A DNA stretch of 64,000 nucleotides from Aliterella atlantica CENA595 (lineage in GTDB: Bacteria > Cyanobacteriota > Cyanobacteriia > Cyanobacteriales > Chroococcidiopsidaceae), in assembly GCF_000952155.1 (NCBI RefSeq), contig NZ_JYON01000029.1, positions 1 through 64,000 of the forward strand. Direction: 5' to 3'. The notes beneath the pieces are model-generated. The model ran no database searches and was not told the DNA's origin. It was given only the letters and a program-made list of their open reading frames with translations. This document shows positions 47,256 through 56,335 of the stretch, in pieces. The translations under genes were made by a program, and so were the position numbers. How positions within the stretch are numbered: position 1 is the first letter of the stretch; every line of letters starts with the position of its first letter.

Positions 47256-47288
47256 TAATTCGTAATTCGTAATTCGTAATTCGTAATT
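47256..47288. repeat. Heptamer short tandem repeat, TAATTCG x 4
   Basis: Four copies of TAATTCG (47256-47283) followed by TAATT. It ends 5 bases upstream of the metallophosphoesterase ATG and falls in its 5' leader. Confidence 0.95.
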
Positions 47289-47371
47289 AAGGACAAAATT
47301 AGTAATGCGCGAATTGCTGCTTTGCGGCTTGATACCCCTCCTTTTCCGTAGCGACTCCAGCTTAACAGAAC

Positions 47372-48835
47372 TTAGCCAAAGGCTCTTAGTAACTGGAATA
47401 CCTTTGCTAATAATTTTTGAAGTCTGTAGCTTTTTTCGTAGTTTTGCTGAGTGAGGGCAAAGGCTGCTTTACTATTTACTTCTGCAAGTGTGGGGTAGAT
47501 GTGAATACCACCCAAAGCCGAAATTTTTAGGTTGTGAGACATTGCTAAGACAATTTCGTGAATCAATTCGCCTGCGGCTGCACCGACTAAATGAGCGCCA
47601 AGAATTTGCCCGTTGCGTCTAGTAATAATTTTGGCAAATCCAGCAGTTGCAGCTTCAGCTTGAGCGCGGTCTACATCGGCATATTCTTGTTTTATGATTT
47701 GCATATCTTTGCCGTAACGCTCTTTTGCCTCTTGTTCTGTTAATCCAACACGCGCCAGTTCAGGATCGGTAAATGTTGCCCAAGGAATTACTTTATAGTC
47801 TGCTTTGATAACGGGTAAAAATAGCGCATTTTTTAGCACAATATTGGCTTCATACGAGGCTACATGAGTAAATTGGTAGCCACCGATAACATCGCCGCAG
47901 GCATAAATCCGAGGATTGGTAGTTTGTAGTTTGGCATTAACGCGGATGCCTTTTTTACCTTTACTATTGCCATAACCAGACTCACTCTTTGGTTGCACCT
48001 TGACACCAGCAGCTTGTAGGTTGAGGGATTCAACATTAGGTTGTCTTCCCGCAGCAATTAAGATTTGGTCTACTTCAGCAATTTTTTGTTCCTTTGCCCA
48101 TAAAACCTTTTTCCCGCCAATAACTTCAACTCGTTCGACTTGGGTTTTAGTGAGAACTTGGATACCTTCTGATGTAAATTGCTGGGCTACTACTTGCGCT
48201 GCTTCCGAGTCTTCTTTGGGTAAAATGCGATCGCTTCCGGCAACAATTGTCACCTGAGAACCTAGTCTAGAAAAGGCTTGTCCCAATTCGCAACCAATCG
48301 GTCCGCCGCCAATAATAGCTAGCGTTTCTGGGCGCTGAGTTATTGAGAAAACTTCCTCATTTGTAATATATCCTGCTGCTTCAAGTCCGCTAATCGGTGG
48401 AATAGCTGGTCTAGAACCTGTAGAAATTACAAAAGCTCTCGCTTTAAGACTTCTGCCATTAACTTTAAATGTTTGCTTGTCTGTAAATTCGCCGTCGCCG
48501 AAAATTACCTCACAACCCAAGCCCTCAAATCGTTCTGGCGAGTCGTGGGGTTCGATATTAGCTATGACATTTTGGACGTGAGCGATCGCTTGAGCAAAAT
48601 CAATCTGAGTATCATTGCAATATATGCCCAATTTGCCTGCATTTTTGACTTCGTAAGCCAAGCGCGAGGCATAAATTAGAGATTTACTAGGAACGCAACC
48701 ATACCACAAGCAATCGCCGCCTAAACGATGCTTTTCTATCAACGCTACTTTGGCTTTGAGGGCAGCGGCGACACCTGCAACCACCAAGCCGCCAGAACCG
48801 CCGCCAATTACTACTAAATCGTATTCAACAGCCAT
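47372..48835 (-). CDS. Pyridine nucleotide-disulfide oxidoreductase (mercuric-reductase/dihydrolipoyl-dehydrogenase-like)
   Basis: About 487 residues from the ATG at 48835 (MAVEYDLVV). FAD motif VIGGGSGGLVVAG, redox-active CXXXXC in GGDCLWYGCVPSKSL, NAD motif LAIIGGGPIGCELGQAF and a C-terminal dimer domain with GAAAGELIHEIVLAM. The active His-Glu pair of the family is less clear (GIHIYPTLAE). No Cys-rich N-terminal metal domain or C-terminal CC pair, so true mercuric reductase is unlikely. The partner substrate is unknown. Confidence 0.9.
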   Translation of the reverse strand: MAVEYDLVVIGGGSGGLVVAGVAAALKAKVALIEKHRLGGDCLWYGCVPSKSLIYASRLAYEVKNAGKLGIYCNDTQIDFAQAIAHVQNVIANIEPHDSPERFEGLGCEVIFGDGEFTDKQTFKVNGRSLKARAFVISTGSRPAIPPISGLEAAGYITNEEVFSITQRPETLAIIGGGPIGCELGQAFSRLGSQVTIVAGSDRILPKEDSEAAQVVAQQFTSEGIQVLTKTQVERVEVIGGKKVLWAKEQKIAEVDQILIAAGRQPNVESLNLQAAGVKVQPKSESGYGNSKGKKGIRVNAKLQTTNPRIYACGDVIGGYQFTHVASYEANIVLKNALFLPVIKADYKVIPWATFTDPELARVGLTEQEAKERYGKDMQIIKQEYADVDRAQAEAATAGFAKIITRRNGQILGAHLVGAAAGELIHEIVLAMSHNLKISALGGIHIYPTLAEVNSKAAFALTQQNYEKSYRLQKLLAKVFQLLRAFG

Positions 48836-48931
48836 GATTATCACCAAACACTGTCTTTATTCGTAGCGCAATCGCCGTGCGATCGCATTATCCAGCAATT
48901 GAACACTACTGATTGCGTTTTTATAGAGGTG

Positions 48932-48964
48932 TAGGAAGCGAAAAATTGAAAAAATAAGTTTAGA
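48932..48964 (-). promoter_or_regulatory. Inverted, weaker copy of the ABC/PepSY upstream motif
   Basis: On the reverse strand it matches the 32-bp motif upstream of the ABC and PepSY genes in its core (GAAGCGAAAA here is the complement of TTTTCGCTTC). It lies about 110 bases upstream of the response regulator start. The match is imperfect in the middle. Confidence 0.45.
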
Positions 48965-49071
48965 ATCAAGGTACTCGCGACGATTTATTGTCATGGCAAT
49001 ATGCGTTGGTGGATGACTTCTCGTCGCAATAGCTAAAAATCTAGTCTCGATCGCTGCAAGGAGATCGATCG

Positions 49072-49746
49072 ATGCGCGTTTTACTCGTCGAAGATGAACC
49101 TGGAATTGCTCAATTTGTTCGACAAGGATTAGCTGAAGCAGGATACGCCGTTGATGTAGCACCCGATGGACGCAGTGGATGGGATTACGCAATAGCCGCC
49201 GAGTACGACATTATTGTGCTAGATATCATGCTGCCCGAAATGGATGGCTTGCAATTGTTGCGCCAACTGCGATCGGAACGGATCAAATCGCCTGTACTGC
49301 TTCTAACTGCCCGCGATCGCATCGAAGATCGAGTTAAAGGATTGGATGCGGGGGCGGATGACTATCTCGCCAAACCTTTTGCTTTTACAGAATTGTTGGC
49401 GCGGTTGCGGGCTTTGTTGCGTCGTCCACCGCTGCAAGGGGATACGATTTTGCGGGTTGCAAATCTAGAAATGGATGTGGCAAACCGCGAAGTGTTTCGG
49501 GACGGAAAACAAATCGATCTCAGTCCGCGAGAATTTACATTGCTGGAGTATTTTATGCGCCATCCGCGCCAGGTGTTGACCCGCGATCGGATTACCGAAC
49601 ATATTTGGAATTTTGATTTCTATGGCGATTCTAATGTCGTCGATGTTTACGTCGGCTATCTGCGGCGCAAAATCGATCGCGAGTTTAATCCGCCGCTGCT
49701 CCATACAGTACGGGGCGTTGGCTATCGCTTGAGTGCGGAAGGGTAA
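49072..49746 (+). CDS. OmpR-family response regulator
   Basis: 224 residues. Receiver domain with the acidic pair EDE at 7-9, phospho-acceptor Asp51 in VLDIMLPEMDG, Lys101-region LAKPF, then winged-helix output domain (LSPREFTLLEYFMRHPRQVLTRDRI..HTVRGVGYRL). AGGAG precedes the ATG by 9 bases. Stop to next ATG is 3 bases, so it is coupled to the histidine kinase. RppA/ManR-like in general look. Confidence 0.96.
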   Translation: MRVLLVEDEPGIAQFVRQGLAEAGYAVDVAPDGRSGWDYAIAAEYDIIVLDIMLPEMDGLQLLRQLRSERIKSPVLLLTARDRIEDRVKGLDAGADDYLAKPFAFTELLARLRALLRRPPLQGDTILRVANLEMDVANREVFRDGKQIDLSPREFTLLEYFMRHPRQVLTRDRITEHIWNFDFYGDSNVVDVYVGYLRRKIDREFNPPLLHTVRGVGYRLSAEG

Positions 49747-49749
49747 ATC

Positions 49750-51129
49750 ATGCGATGGAGTCGAATTCCAGTCCGCATTCAACTTGCCTCCTGGTATGTG
49801 CTGCTGCTGGCACTCATCCTCGGAAGCATTGCTGGGTATTTGTACTTTCGACTAGAACGCAAATTGCTCGTGAAGACAGACACCGCGCTTCAGATTGCTT
49901 CGGCTCAATCACTCGTCTATCTCGATCGCCAACCAGTATTAGCGTTTGAGCAGGCTCCTAGGCAACGCCAGACTGCACTACGTCTGAGCCAGCTTGGGTT
50001 AGCGGCTCGTCTAATTACGCCAGAAGGTAAAGTAGTTGATGGATTCGGTCGATATCAAGATGTGCCGATCTGGGTTCCGACTACAAGCGGTTATATGACC
50101 TTAGCAACCGATGGCATTGATTGGCGATTGATTAGTCAGCCAGTGATTCGAGCAGGACGCATCGTTGGATGGTTACAAGTCGCTCAATCTTTAGAGCCGC
50201 TAGAAGACATTGCTCGAGAATTACCAACTGAAATTTTGCTCAATCTACCGTTGATTCTGCTGGTCGCGGTACTCGGTGGGTTATTTCTCTCGAATCGGGC
50301 GCTATCTCCAGTTCGACACATTACGCAAACAGCACGGGTAATTACGGCAACAGATTTGAGTCAACGCATTCACTACCAAGGAGCTAGCGACGAGGTTGGA
50401 AAGTTAGCCATTACGTTCGATCGAATGCTCGATCGCTTACAAGCAGCACTCGACCGAGAACAACGCTTTACAGCCGATGCTGCCCACGAACTACGGACAC
50501 CCTTGACCGTAATGAAAGGACGGTTGGAGGTCACGCGGAGTCGTTCGCGCAGCCAAGAAGAGTACGACCGCACGCTGCAAAAACTGGAACAGGAAGTCGA
50601 TCGCTTGATTCGCCTTACTAATGGTTTGCTTCTTTTGGCAAAAATCGATCGACGACAGTTGCCGTTTGCACTGCAATCTGTGAATCTCAGTGACTTACTA
50701 GAGATAATTGTCGAGCAAGTCGAGCCTTTGGCTGACACCAGAGAAATTACCTTAATCGCCGATCTAGCGCCTGAATTATGGATGAAAGGCGATCCAGACC
50801 ATTTGACAAGTTTGTTTCTCAATCTCCTAGATAATGCGGTGAAATATACAAAAGAAGGCGGAGTGGTGAGGCTCTGGTCTAACATTGAGACTGCCAAAAT
50901 TCAGGTTTGTGTGAGCAATACAGGAGCAGGCATTTCACCAGAGCATTTACCCTACTTATTTGAGCGGTTTTATCGGGTGGAATCTGCACGATCGCAAGGT
51001 GGAGCGGGATTAGGACTTGCGATCGCGCAAGAGATGGTTCGGCTTCATAATGGCACGATCGAGGCTAGTAGCGAATCCGGTACAACAAATTTTACTGTCA
51101 AGTTGCCTTTATCTCGATCGGACATATAG
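49750..51129 (+). CDS. Sensor histidine kinase with HAMP domain
   Basis: 459 residues. Two transmembrane helices (about 15-33 and 162-182) border an extracytoplasmic sensor domain. HAMP (about 183-235), dimer/phosphoacceptor site DAAHELRTPL with His246, then an ATPase with NLLDNAVKYTK, AGISPEHLPYLFERFYR and GGAGLGLAIA. It senses an envelope signal and phosphorylates the upstream regulator. The signal cannot be named. Confidence 0.95.
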   Translation: MRWSRIPVRIQLASWYVLLLALILGSIAGYLYFRLERKLLVKTDTALQIASAQSLVYLDRQPVLAFEQAPRQRQTALRLSQLGLAARLITPEGKVVDGFGRYQDVPIWVPTTSGYMTLATDGIDWRLISQPVIRAGRIVGWLQVAQSLEPLEDIARELPTEILLNLPLILLVAVLGGLFLSNRALSPVRHITQTARVITATDLSQRIHYQGASDEVGKLAITFDRMLDRLQAALDREQRFTADAAHELRTPLTVMKGRLEVTRSRSRSQEEYDRTLQKLEQEVDRLIRLTNGLLLLAKIDRRQLPFALQSVNLSDLLEIIVEQVEPLADTREITLIADLAPELWMKGDPDHLTSLFLNLLDNAVKYTKEGGVVRLWSNIETAKIQVCVSNTGAGISPEHLPYLFERFYRVESARSQGGAGLGLAIAQEMVRLHNGTIEASSESGTTNFTVKLPLSRSDI

Positions 51130-51139
51130 TAGCCCCTCG

Positions 51140-51171
51140 TTCTCATCATTTTCTTAATTTCGCTTTCTAAT
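51140..51171 (+). promoter_or_regulatory. 32-bp repeat motif, copy A, upstream of the ABC gene
   Basis: Starts TTCTCATCATTTTCTTAAT and ends TTCGCTTTCTAAT. Copy B (51235) and copy C (53212) match it over most positions. All three read in the direction of the downstream gene. Likely a response-regulator binding site with a CTTAAT-containing core. Confidence 0.7.
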
Positions 51172-51234
51172 CAGGGGTATGCCTCTACCTATTTACTATT
51201 TAATGCTCTAGTTAGTAACAGATATACTTTATTC

Positions 51235-51266
51235 TTCTCATCATTTTTTTAATTTTCACTGCTATT
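51235..51266 (+). promoter_or_regulatory. 32-bp repeat motif, copy B, just upstream of the ABC gene
   Basis: Starts TTCTCATCATTTTTTTAAT and ends TTTCACTGCTATT. It is 95 bases downstream of copy A and ends 33 bases before the ABC start. Confidence 0.7.
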
Positions 51267-51298
51267 GTCGAGAGCATCACTCTTTGGTCATTCTAATA

Positions 51299-53026
51299 AT
51301 GCGTGACACAACAGGCACATTGAATCGCTTCGACCGTCAGCTATGGAAGAAATTCTGGAAACTCGCAAAACCTTACTGGTTCTCAGAGCAAAAGTGGAAA
51401 GCCAGAAGGTTGCTCCTGAATTTAGTGGTTCTCACAGTATTGGTAAATGGAATTAACGTTGGGATTAGCTTTATTTTTAGAAACATTGATACTTCGCTAG
51501 CGAGATTTCCAAATACCGGAGATAGCAGTACGTTTTGGCGGCTGATTGCGCTTTATGCTGGACTTTTAGTCATTGCTACTCCGATCGTTGTTCTGTTCGA
51601 TTTCGTTCGAGAAAAGTTAGGGCTGCATTGGCGTGAGTGGCTCACAAATCGTTTCTTAGAACGGTATTTATACAATCGTGCTTACTATCAAATCAATTTA
51701 GATGCCAAAATTGATAATCCCGATCAACGCATTGCCGATGATGTTCGGGCTTTCTCTCGGACAAGCCTTTCATTTCTGTTGGTCATTCTGTCCTCGGTCA
51801 TTACTTTAATTTCATTCACAGGCGTATTGCTCTCGATTTCAGTAGCGCTATCCATGACGTTAATTGCCTACGCGATTGTGGGTACGGTAATCACAGCTTG
51901 GCTCGGACGGAGATTGATTGGAATTAACTTCAACCAACTGAAACGGGAAGCAGATTTTCGCTATGGTCTAGTTCACGTGCGGGACAATGCCGAAGCGATC
52001 GCATTCTACCAAGGAGAAGTTGCAGAATTAGCGCAGTTGCGAAAGCGATTTGGGGATGCATTACGAAACTTCGATCTGTTGATTCGCTGGGAACGCAACT
52101 TAGGCTTTTTTACCAGTAGCTATAACTTTCTAGTTCGGGCATTACCTTACTTGGTGGTTGCGCCAATTTATTTTGCAGGGCAAACCGATTTTGGAGCAAT
52201 TACTCAAGCGGCGATCGCATTCGATCAGATTTTTCGGGCTTTATCGCTGGTCATCAGCCAGTTTGAGGTATTGACCGCATTTGCAGCTGGCGTAAACCGT
52301 TTGGGCAGTTTTGCGGAAGCGGTAGAACCAACTGCACTTGCACAAAGGAAATCGACGACGATTACAACTACCAAAGATGAACAACTGGCGCTCGATCGAG
52401 TCACGCTTCTGACACCAAACTATCAACGAACATTAGTGAATAATCTATCTTTGAAGTTAAATCTCGGCGAAGGATTAGCAATCGTGGGACATAGCGGTAG
52501 TGGAAAGAGTTCGTTGCTCAGAGCGATCGCAGGGTTATGGAATACGGGTCTTGGACACATAGCTCGTCCAGTCTTGGGTGAAATGCTATTTTTGCCGCAA
52601 CGCCCTTACATGGTGTTGGGTTCGCTGCGAGATCAGCTATTGTATCCCCATCGCGATTGTTCGAGCGATGAAGCTCAACTCAATCGCGTTTTAGAGCAAG
52701 TGAATCTGGCAGAACTGCCTGAGCGGGTTGGCGGTTTTGACGTTGAGCTAGATTGGGCAAATACGCTTTCTCTAGGCGAACAGCAACGTCTTGCCTTCGC
52801 GCGATTGTTGTTGGCTCAACCACGCTATGCGATTTTAGATGAAGCTACAAGTGCTTTAGATTTAGATAACGAACAACATCTATATCAACAGCTTCAGGAA
52901 ATGAAAATTGCCTTTATCAGCGTTGGACATCGTATGAGTTTATTGCAATATCATCATTACGTTTTAAAGTTAGAAGGCAATACTCACTGGCAATTGTTGT
53001 TGGCTCAGACTTATGATGCAGCATAG
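51299..53026 (+). CDS. ABC transporter, fused membrane and ATPase domains (SbmA/ABCD-like)
   Basis: 575 residues from ATG 51299; an in-frame TTG at 51284 is five codons earlier. An N-terminal membrane domain of the ABC_membrane_2 class with about six segments (NLVVLTVLVNGINVGISFIF.., EKLGLHWREWLTNRFLERYLYNRAYYQINLDAKIDNPDQRIADDV) leads to the ATPase: Walker A GHSGSGKSS at about 397, LSLGEQQRLAFARLLLAQPRYAILDEATSALD. The family (YddA, ABCD1, BacA relatives) moves peptides, cobalamin-like or fatty-acid compounds. Two motif copies lie upstream. Confidence 0.9.
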   Translation: MRDTTGTLNRFDRQLWKKFWKLAKPYWFSEQKWKARRLLLNLVVLTVLVNGINVGISFIFRNIDTSLARFPNTGDSSTFWRLIALYAGLLVIATPIVVLFDFVREKLGLHWREWLTNRFLERYLYNRAYYQINLDAKIDNPDQRIADDVRAFSRTSLSFLLVILSSVITLISFTGVLLSISVALSMTLIAYAIVGTVITAWLGRRLIGINFNQLKREADFRYGLVHVRDNAEAIAFYQGEVAELAQLRKRFGDALRNFDLLIRWERNLGFFTSSYNFLVRALPYLVVAPIYFAGQTDFGAITQAAIAFDQIFRALSLVISQFEVLTAFAAGVNRLGSFAEAVEPTALAQRKSTTITTTKDEQLALDRVTLLTPNYQRTLVNNLSLKLNLGEGLAIVGHSGSGKSSLLRAIAGLWNTGLGHIARPVLGEMLFLPQRPYMVLGSLRDQLLYPHRDCSSDEAQLNRVLEQVNLAELPERVGGFDVELDWANTLSLGEQQRLAFARLLLAQPRYAILDEATSALDLDNEQHLYQQLQEMKIAFISVGHRMSLLQYHHYVLKLEGNTHWQLLLAQTYDAA

Positions 53027-53211
53027 GTGCGTTGGCTCGATTCGCTATGAGACAGCCCGATCTCAATTACCTGGTCATCACCTTTACGAGCGTTGGTAGC
53101 TTTTATCTAAATGAATAGCTACATCTCGATGGACAACAGGAAGCCGCGCTCTATATCGTCACGGTCGGGTAGATTGAGCCTTAATCTAAAATTACGAATT
53201 ACCAATCGGTT

Positions 53212-53243
53212 TTCTCATGGTTTTCTTAATCTTTGCTTCTAAC
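53212..53243 (+). promoter_or_regulatory. 32-bp repeat motif, copy C, upstream of the PepSY gene
   Basis: Starts TTCTCATGGTTTTCTTAAT and ends CTTTGCTTCTAAC. It ends 53 bases before the PepSY ATG, a normal place for an activator site just ahead of a promoter. Confidence 0.7.
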
Positions 53244-53296
53244 TTGGAGATATAGGCAAAAAACACAACACTCTCTACAGTTTAGGAGTTGAAATT

Positions 53297-53635
53297 ATGA
53301 ACGCTAAACAAAAAATTGCCAGTGCGATCGGGGCTGGAGTTCTCCTCATGGGTGGCGCATTATGGTTCAAACCTAAAGAAGCCCAAGCGTCGCCTCACAA
53401 TACTGCGCCTTCTATCAGCCTAGTTCAAGCCGTTGAAACCGTACTGGCAGCTAATCCAGGAGCCACCGCGATTGAGGCAAATTTAGAGCGCGATCGCAAC
53501 ACATTGGCATGGGAAATCGAACTTGATAATGATACGGAAGTGTATGTGAATGCAAATACTAATCAGATTGTTAGAACCGAGCAAAAATGGAATGTCAGCA
53601 ACATCCCATTTTTAGGAGAATGGATACCAAACTAA
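53297..53635 (+). CDS. Small exported PepSY-domain protein
   Basis: 112 residues. A signal-like segment (IASAIGAGVLLMGGALWF, about 6-23) precedes one PepSY domain (about 41-95: LVQAVETVLAANPGATAIEANLERDRNTLAWEIELDNDTEVYVNANTNQIV). PepSY proteins are often secreted inhibitors or ligand-binding modules. GGAG lies 9 bases before the ATG. Its stop overlaps an alternate ATG of the next frame, but the real next start is probably at 53746. Confidence 0.88.
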   Translation: MNAKQKIASAIGAGVLLMGGALWFKPKEAQASPHNTAPSISLVQAVETVLAANPGATAIEANLERDRNTLAWEIELDNDTEVYVNANTNQIVRTEQKWNVSNIPFLGEWIPN

Positions 53636-53745
53636 TGCAAACAACAACGCATGAAGCATTTATAAATGAATGGCGAAACTACCTTAGCGATCTAGGAATA
53701 ATTATTTCTTGGGATTTAGATTCTGAAATCAAGTTGGAGACGAGT

Positions 53746-55620
53746 ATGCAAGTTGAACTCACACAAAAAGTTGTTGCACAAAAGAGTGAGTACGATTCAA
53801 CCCTATTTACAGTTTGGCAACACTTAACGAGAGACTATGGCGATCGAGTTGCGCTCCGAGATCCTCACAGCCAACCGATTGTAGAACTAACCTATGCCCA
53901 AGTATTCGAGCAAGCTCTCAACTTTGCTGGAGGCTTGCAATCATTAGGGGTTGCACCTGGAGATCGGGTGGCGATTATTGCCGAGAATTCCCCTCACTGG
54001 TTAATTGCAGACTTGGGTACGCTGTTTGCAAGTTTAGTGAATGTGCCTCGTAGTGCGATCGCACCGCTCCAAGAACTAGAATACATTCTGCGTCATAGCG
54101 GTAGCACAGTAGCGATCTTGCAGGACTTAAAGACGTGGAAACAACTTCAGTATATTCTGAGCGAGCTAGGGATTTTTCGAGTAATTTTGTTGTCAGATGA
54201 GGTACAAAAAGGCTGCTTTGGATTCAACGATTTATTAACACTAGGACGCGGTCAGTCTACGATGCGAGGATTACAAAGATCGCAACTGGCAACAATTATG
54301 TACACATCTGGCACGACTGGCAATCCCAAAGGTGTGATGCTAACTCACGGCAATCTCATGCATCAAATCGAGAATTTAGATGTTGCCGTGCAGCCTAACT
54401 CTGGAGAACGAGTTCTTTCTATTCTTCCAACTTGGCACTGTTACGAACGCGCTTGCGAATATTTTTTACTATCGCGAGGGTGCATGATTGTTTACAGCGA
54501 TCGCCGTCATCTCAAACAAGATTTGCAAGCGGAACGACCACATTACTTTATCGCAGTGCCTCGAATTTGGGAACTGTTTTATGATGCCATTGGGCAGCAA
54601 ATTCAAAACAAAAGCCGAACGGCGCGATCGCTGGTCAAAGTCTTTCTCCGGCTTAGCGAACTTTACATCACTCAACGGCGAATTACAACACATCAATCGA
54701 GCGAGCGTGTGGAAAATGAGTTCAAAAACAAAAAAATTTCAAAATGGCAACATCGAATTCTATCAATACTGCATCGCTTAGGAGATGCGCTGGTATATCG
54801 TAAAATTCGCCAAGCAATTGCGCCCCAGCTTAAATGTGCGATTACAGGTGGAGCAACGCTACCCGCTTATCTCGATAACTTCTATGAAATCCTGGGAATT
54901 GAGATTCTCAACGGTTATGGATTAACTGAAACGGCTCCAGTGCTTGCTGCCCGTAGAATCAATCGAAATGTTCGGGGAACAGTTGGTCCTGCTTTACCAG
55001 GGACAGAACTAAAAATTGTTCATCCTGAAACTGGATTGCCTTTACCGAGCGGGGAAACAGGATTAGTCATGGCAAGAGGACCGCAAGTCACGATCGGCTA
55101 TTATGAGAACCCCGAAGCAACAGCACAAGTGCTTTGCGCGGATGGTTGGTTCAACACTGGAGATTTGGGGTGGTTAACACCTGATGGCGATCTAGCGATC
55201 GCTGGACGAGCAAAAGATACGATCGTACTATCAAATGGCGAGAACGTAGAACCAGAACCTTTAGAGAATTGCTACAAGCAAAGTGTCTACATTAATCAAA
55301 TTGTGTTGATTGGACAAGACCGCAAGCGATTGACGGCGTTAATCTTGCCGAACTTGGACGAGATTGCAGCTTGGGCAACAACGCAAAAATTGTCCTCAGT
55401 TCCAGAAACCGAATTGCTCCACTATCCTCAAGTTCGCCAGTTGATGAAGGCACAATTGAAACAGTATTCTAACCCGCGATCGCTCCATGCAGTCAGTGAC
55501 TTTCGCTTTGTGCCTGAACCATTCTCGCCGGATAACGGCTTAACAACACAAACATTGAAAATCCGTCGTGCCAAAGTCGAGCAACACTACGCCTATCTAA
55601 TCGACGAAATGTACGACTAA
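53746..55620 (+). CDS. AMP-dependent acyl-CoA/acyl-ACP synthetase
   Basis: 624 residues from ATG 53746 (GGAG 6 bases upstream). Earlier in-frame ATGs (53587, 53635) would add N-terminal residues with no family match. Motif LATIMYTSGTTGNPKGVMLTHGNL is at about residue 180-200, NGYGLTETAPVLAARR and DGWFNTGDLGWLTPDGDLAIAGRAKDTIVLSNGENVEP follow. It activates fatty acids with ATP. In cyanobacteria the usual enzyme (Aas) recycles membrane fatty acids onto ACP. Likely cotranscribed with the PepSY gene. Confidence 0.92.
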   Translation: MQVELTQKVVAQKSEYDSTLFTVWQHLTRDYGDRVALRDPHSQPIVELTYAQVFEQALNFAGGLQSLGVAPGDRVAIIAENSPHWLIADLGTLFASLVNVPRSAIAPLQELEYILRHSGSTVAILQDLKTWKQLQYILSELGIFRVILLSDEVQKGCFGFNDLLTLGRGQSTMRGLQRSQLATIMYTSGTTGNPKGVMLTHGNLMHQIENLDVAVQPNSGERVLSILPTWHCYERACEYFLLSRGCMIVYSDRRHLKQDLQAERPHYFIAVPRIWELFYDAIGQQIQNKSRTARSLVKVFLRLSELYITQRRITTHQSSERVENEFKNKKISKWQHRILSILHRLGDALVYRKIRQAIAPQLKCAITGGATLPAYLDNFYEILGIEILNGYGLTETAPVLAARRINRNVRGTVGPALPGTELKIVHPETGLPLPSGETGLVMARGPQVTIGYYENPEATAQVLCADGWFNTGDLGWLTPDGDLAIAGRAKDTIVLSNGENVEPEPLENCYKQSVYINQIVLIGQDRKRLTALILPNLDEIAAWATTQKLSSVPETELLHYPQVRQLMKAQLKQYSNPRSLHAVSDFRFVPEPFSPDNGLTTQTLKIRRAKVEQHYAYLIDEMYD

Positions 55621-55738
55621 CTCAAAATCGCTTCTCACCATACTGTTCCTCGTGCCTCTTTTTTGTTCTCTCCAAGCACAGAACAGAGGAAGGGACAATC
55701 AAAAGCGCATTTTCTGACAAATACTAGGAGACATTACC

Positions 55739-56320
55739 ATGCAATTGTTTCAAAAACACTGGAACCGATCGGTAGCAGCCTTTGGTAGTTTGATGCTGAG
55801 TTTTGCGTTAGCGCAGCTTACCGAAGGTATCGCCCCGACTGCCCATGCTACCACCCACAATCCATCTACTGTTCAAGCTGCTGCCAATGATGCTGCTATA
55901 CCTAGAATTTTCAACGAGGCTCCCTTTAGTGGGGGATTACACGCGCTAAATCTACCTCTTGCCTCCCCAATTGTGCCTCCTCTGCCAGAACAACTTCAAC
56001 CGCCAAGCGCGATCGTTGCACCCGTAGATGGGGAAATCAAAATGCTGCTGACTAATCCAACTAATGCTGCAATTTCTTTTGAGGTACTTGGGCATACCGA
56101 ATCGCGGATTCTACCCGCCCGATCGAGCCTTACACTTAAAAATCTGCCTGCTCCGGTTGGCGTGACCTTTAGACGGCAAGATAGCGGGTTACTCAACATC
56201 CAGCCTCAAGTCAATACCGCACCTGGGCTGTTACAAATCACCTTTAATGAAGCAACAGATTTGAGCCAAGACAGAATTGCCCTAGAAGTCCAACCAGATG
56301 GCGCTGTTTTTCTGAATTAA
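55739..56320 (+). CDS. Exported protein, unknown function
   Basis: 193 residues. Signal peptide (about 10-38, ending HAT). The rest is proline- and hydrophobic-residue-rich beta-like sequence (PLASPIVPPLPEQLQPPSAIVAPVDGEIKMLLTNPTNAAISFEVLGHTESRILPARSSLTLKNLP). AGGAGA 9 bases upstream of the ATG. 15 bases separate it from the P-type ATPase gene, so they form an operon. No family is recognised. Confidence 0.68.
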   Translation: MQLFQKHWNRSVAAFGSLMLSFALAQLTEGIAPTAHATTHNPSTVQAAANDAAIPRIFNEAPFSGGLHALNLPLASPIVPPLPEQLQPPSAIVAPVDGEIKMLLTNPTNAAISFEVLGHTESRILPARSSLTLKNLPAPVGVTFRRQDSGLLNIQPQVNTAPGLLQITFNEATDLSQDRIALEVQPDGAVFLN

Positions 56321-56335
56321 TCTCTCGGTCAAATC

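Noticed and set aside
47251-47296. N-terminal extension NYELRITNY of the metallophosphoesterase
   Set aside because: It is encoded by the TAATTCG heptamer repeat; the true start is the ATG at 47251.
47372-48835. True mercuric reductase
   Set aside because: It has the redox CXXXXC but lacks the N-terminal metal domain and C-terminal cysteine pair, and no mer genes are near.
48857-49192. 111-codon reverse frame upstream of the response regulator
   Set aside because: It runs antisense into the response regulator and has no recognisable content.
53587-53746. Longer N-terminus for the acyl synthetase
   Set aside because: The first 53 codons do not match the family; ATG 53746 has a proper ribosome-binding site.
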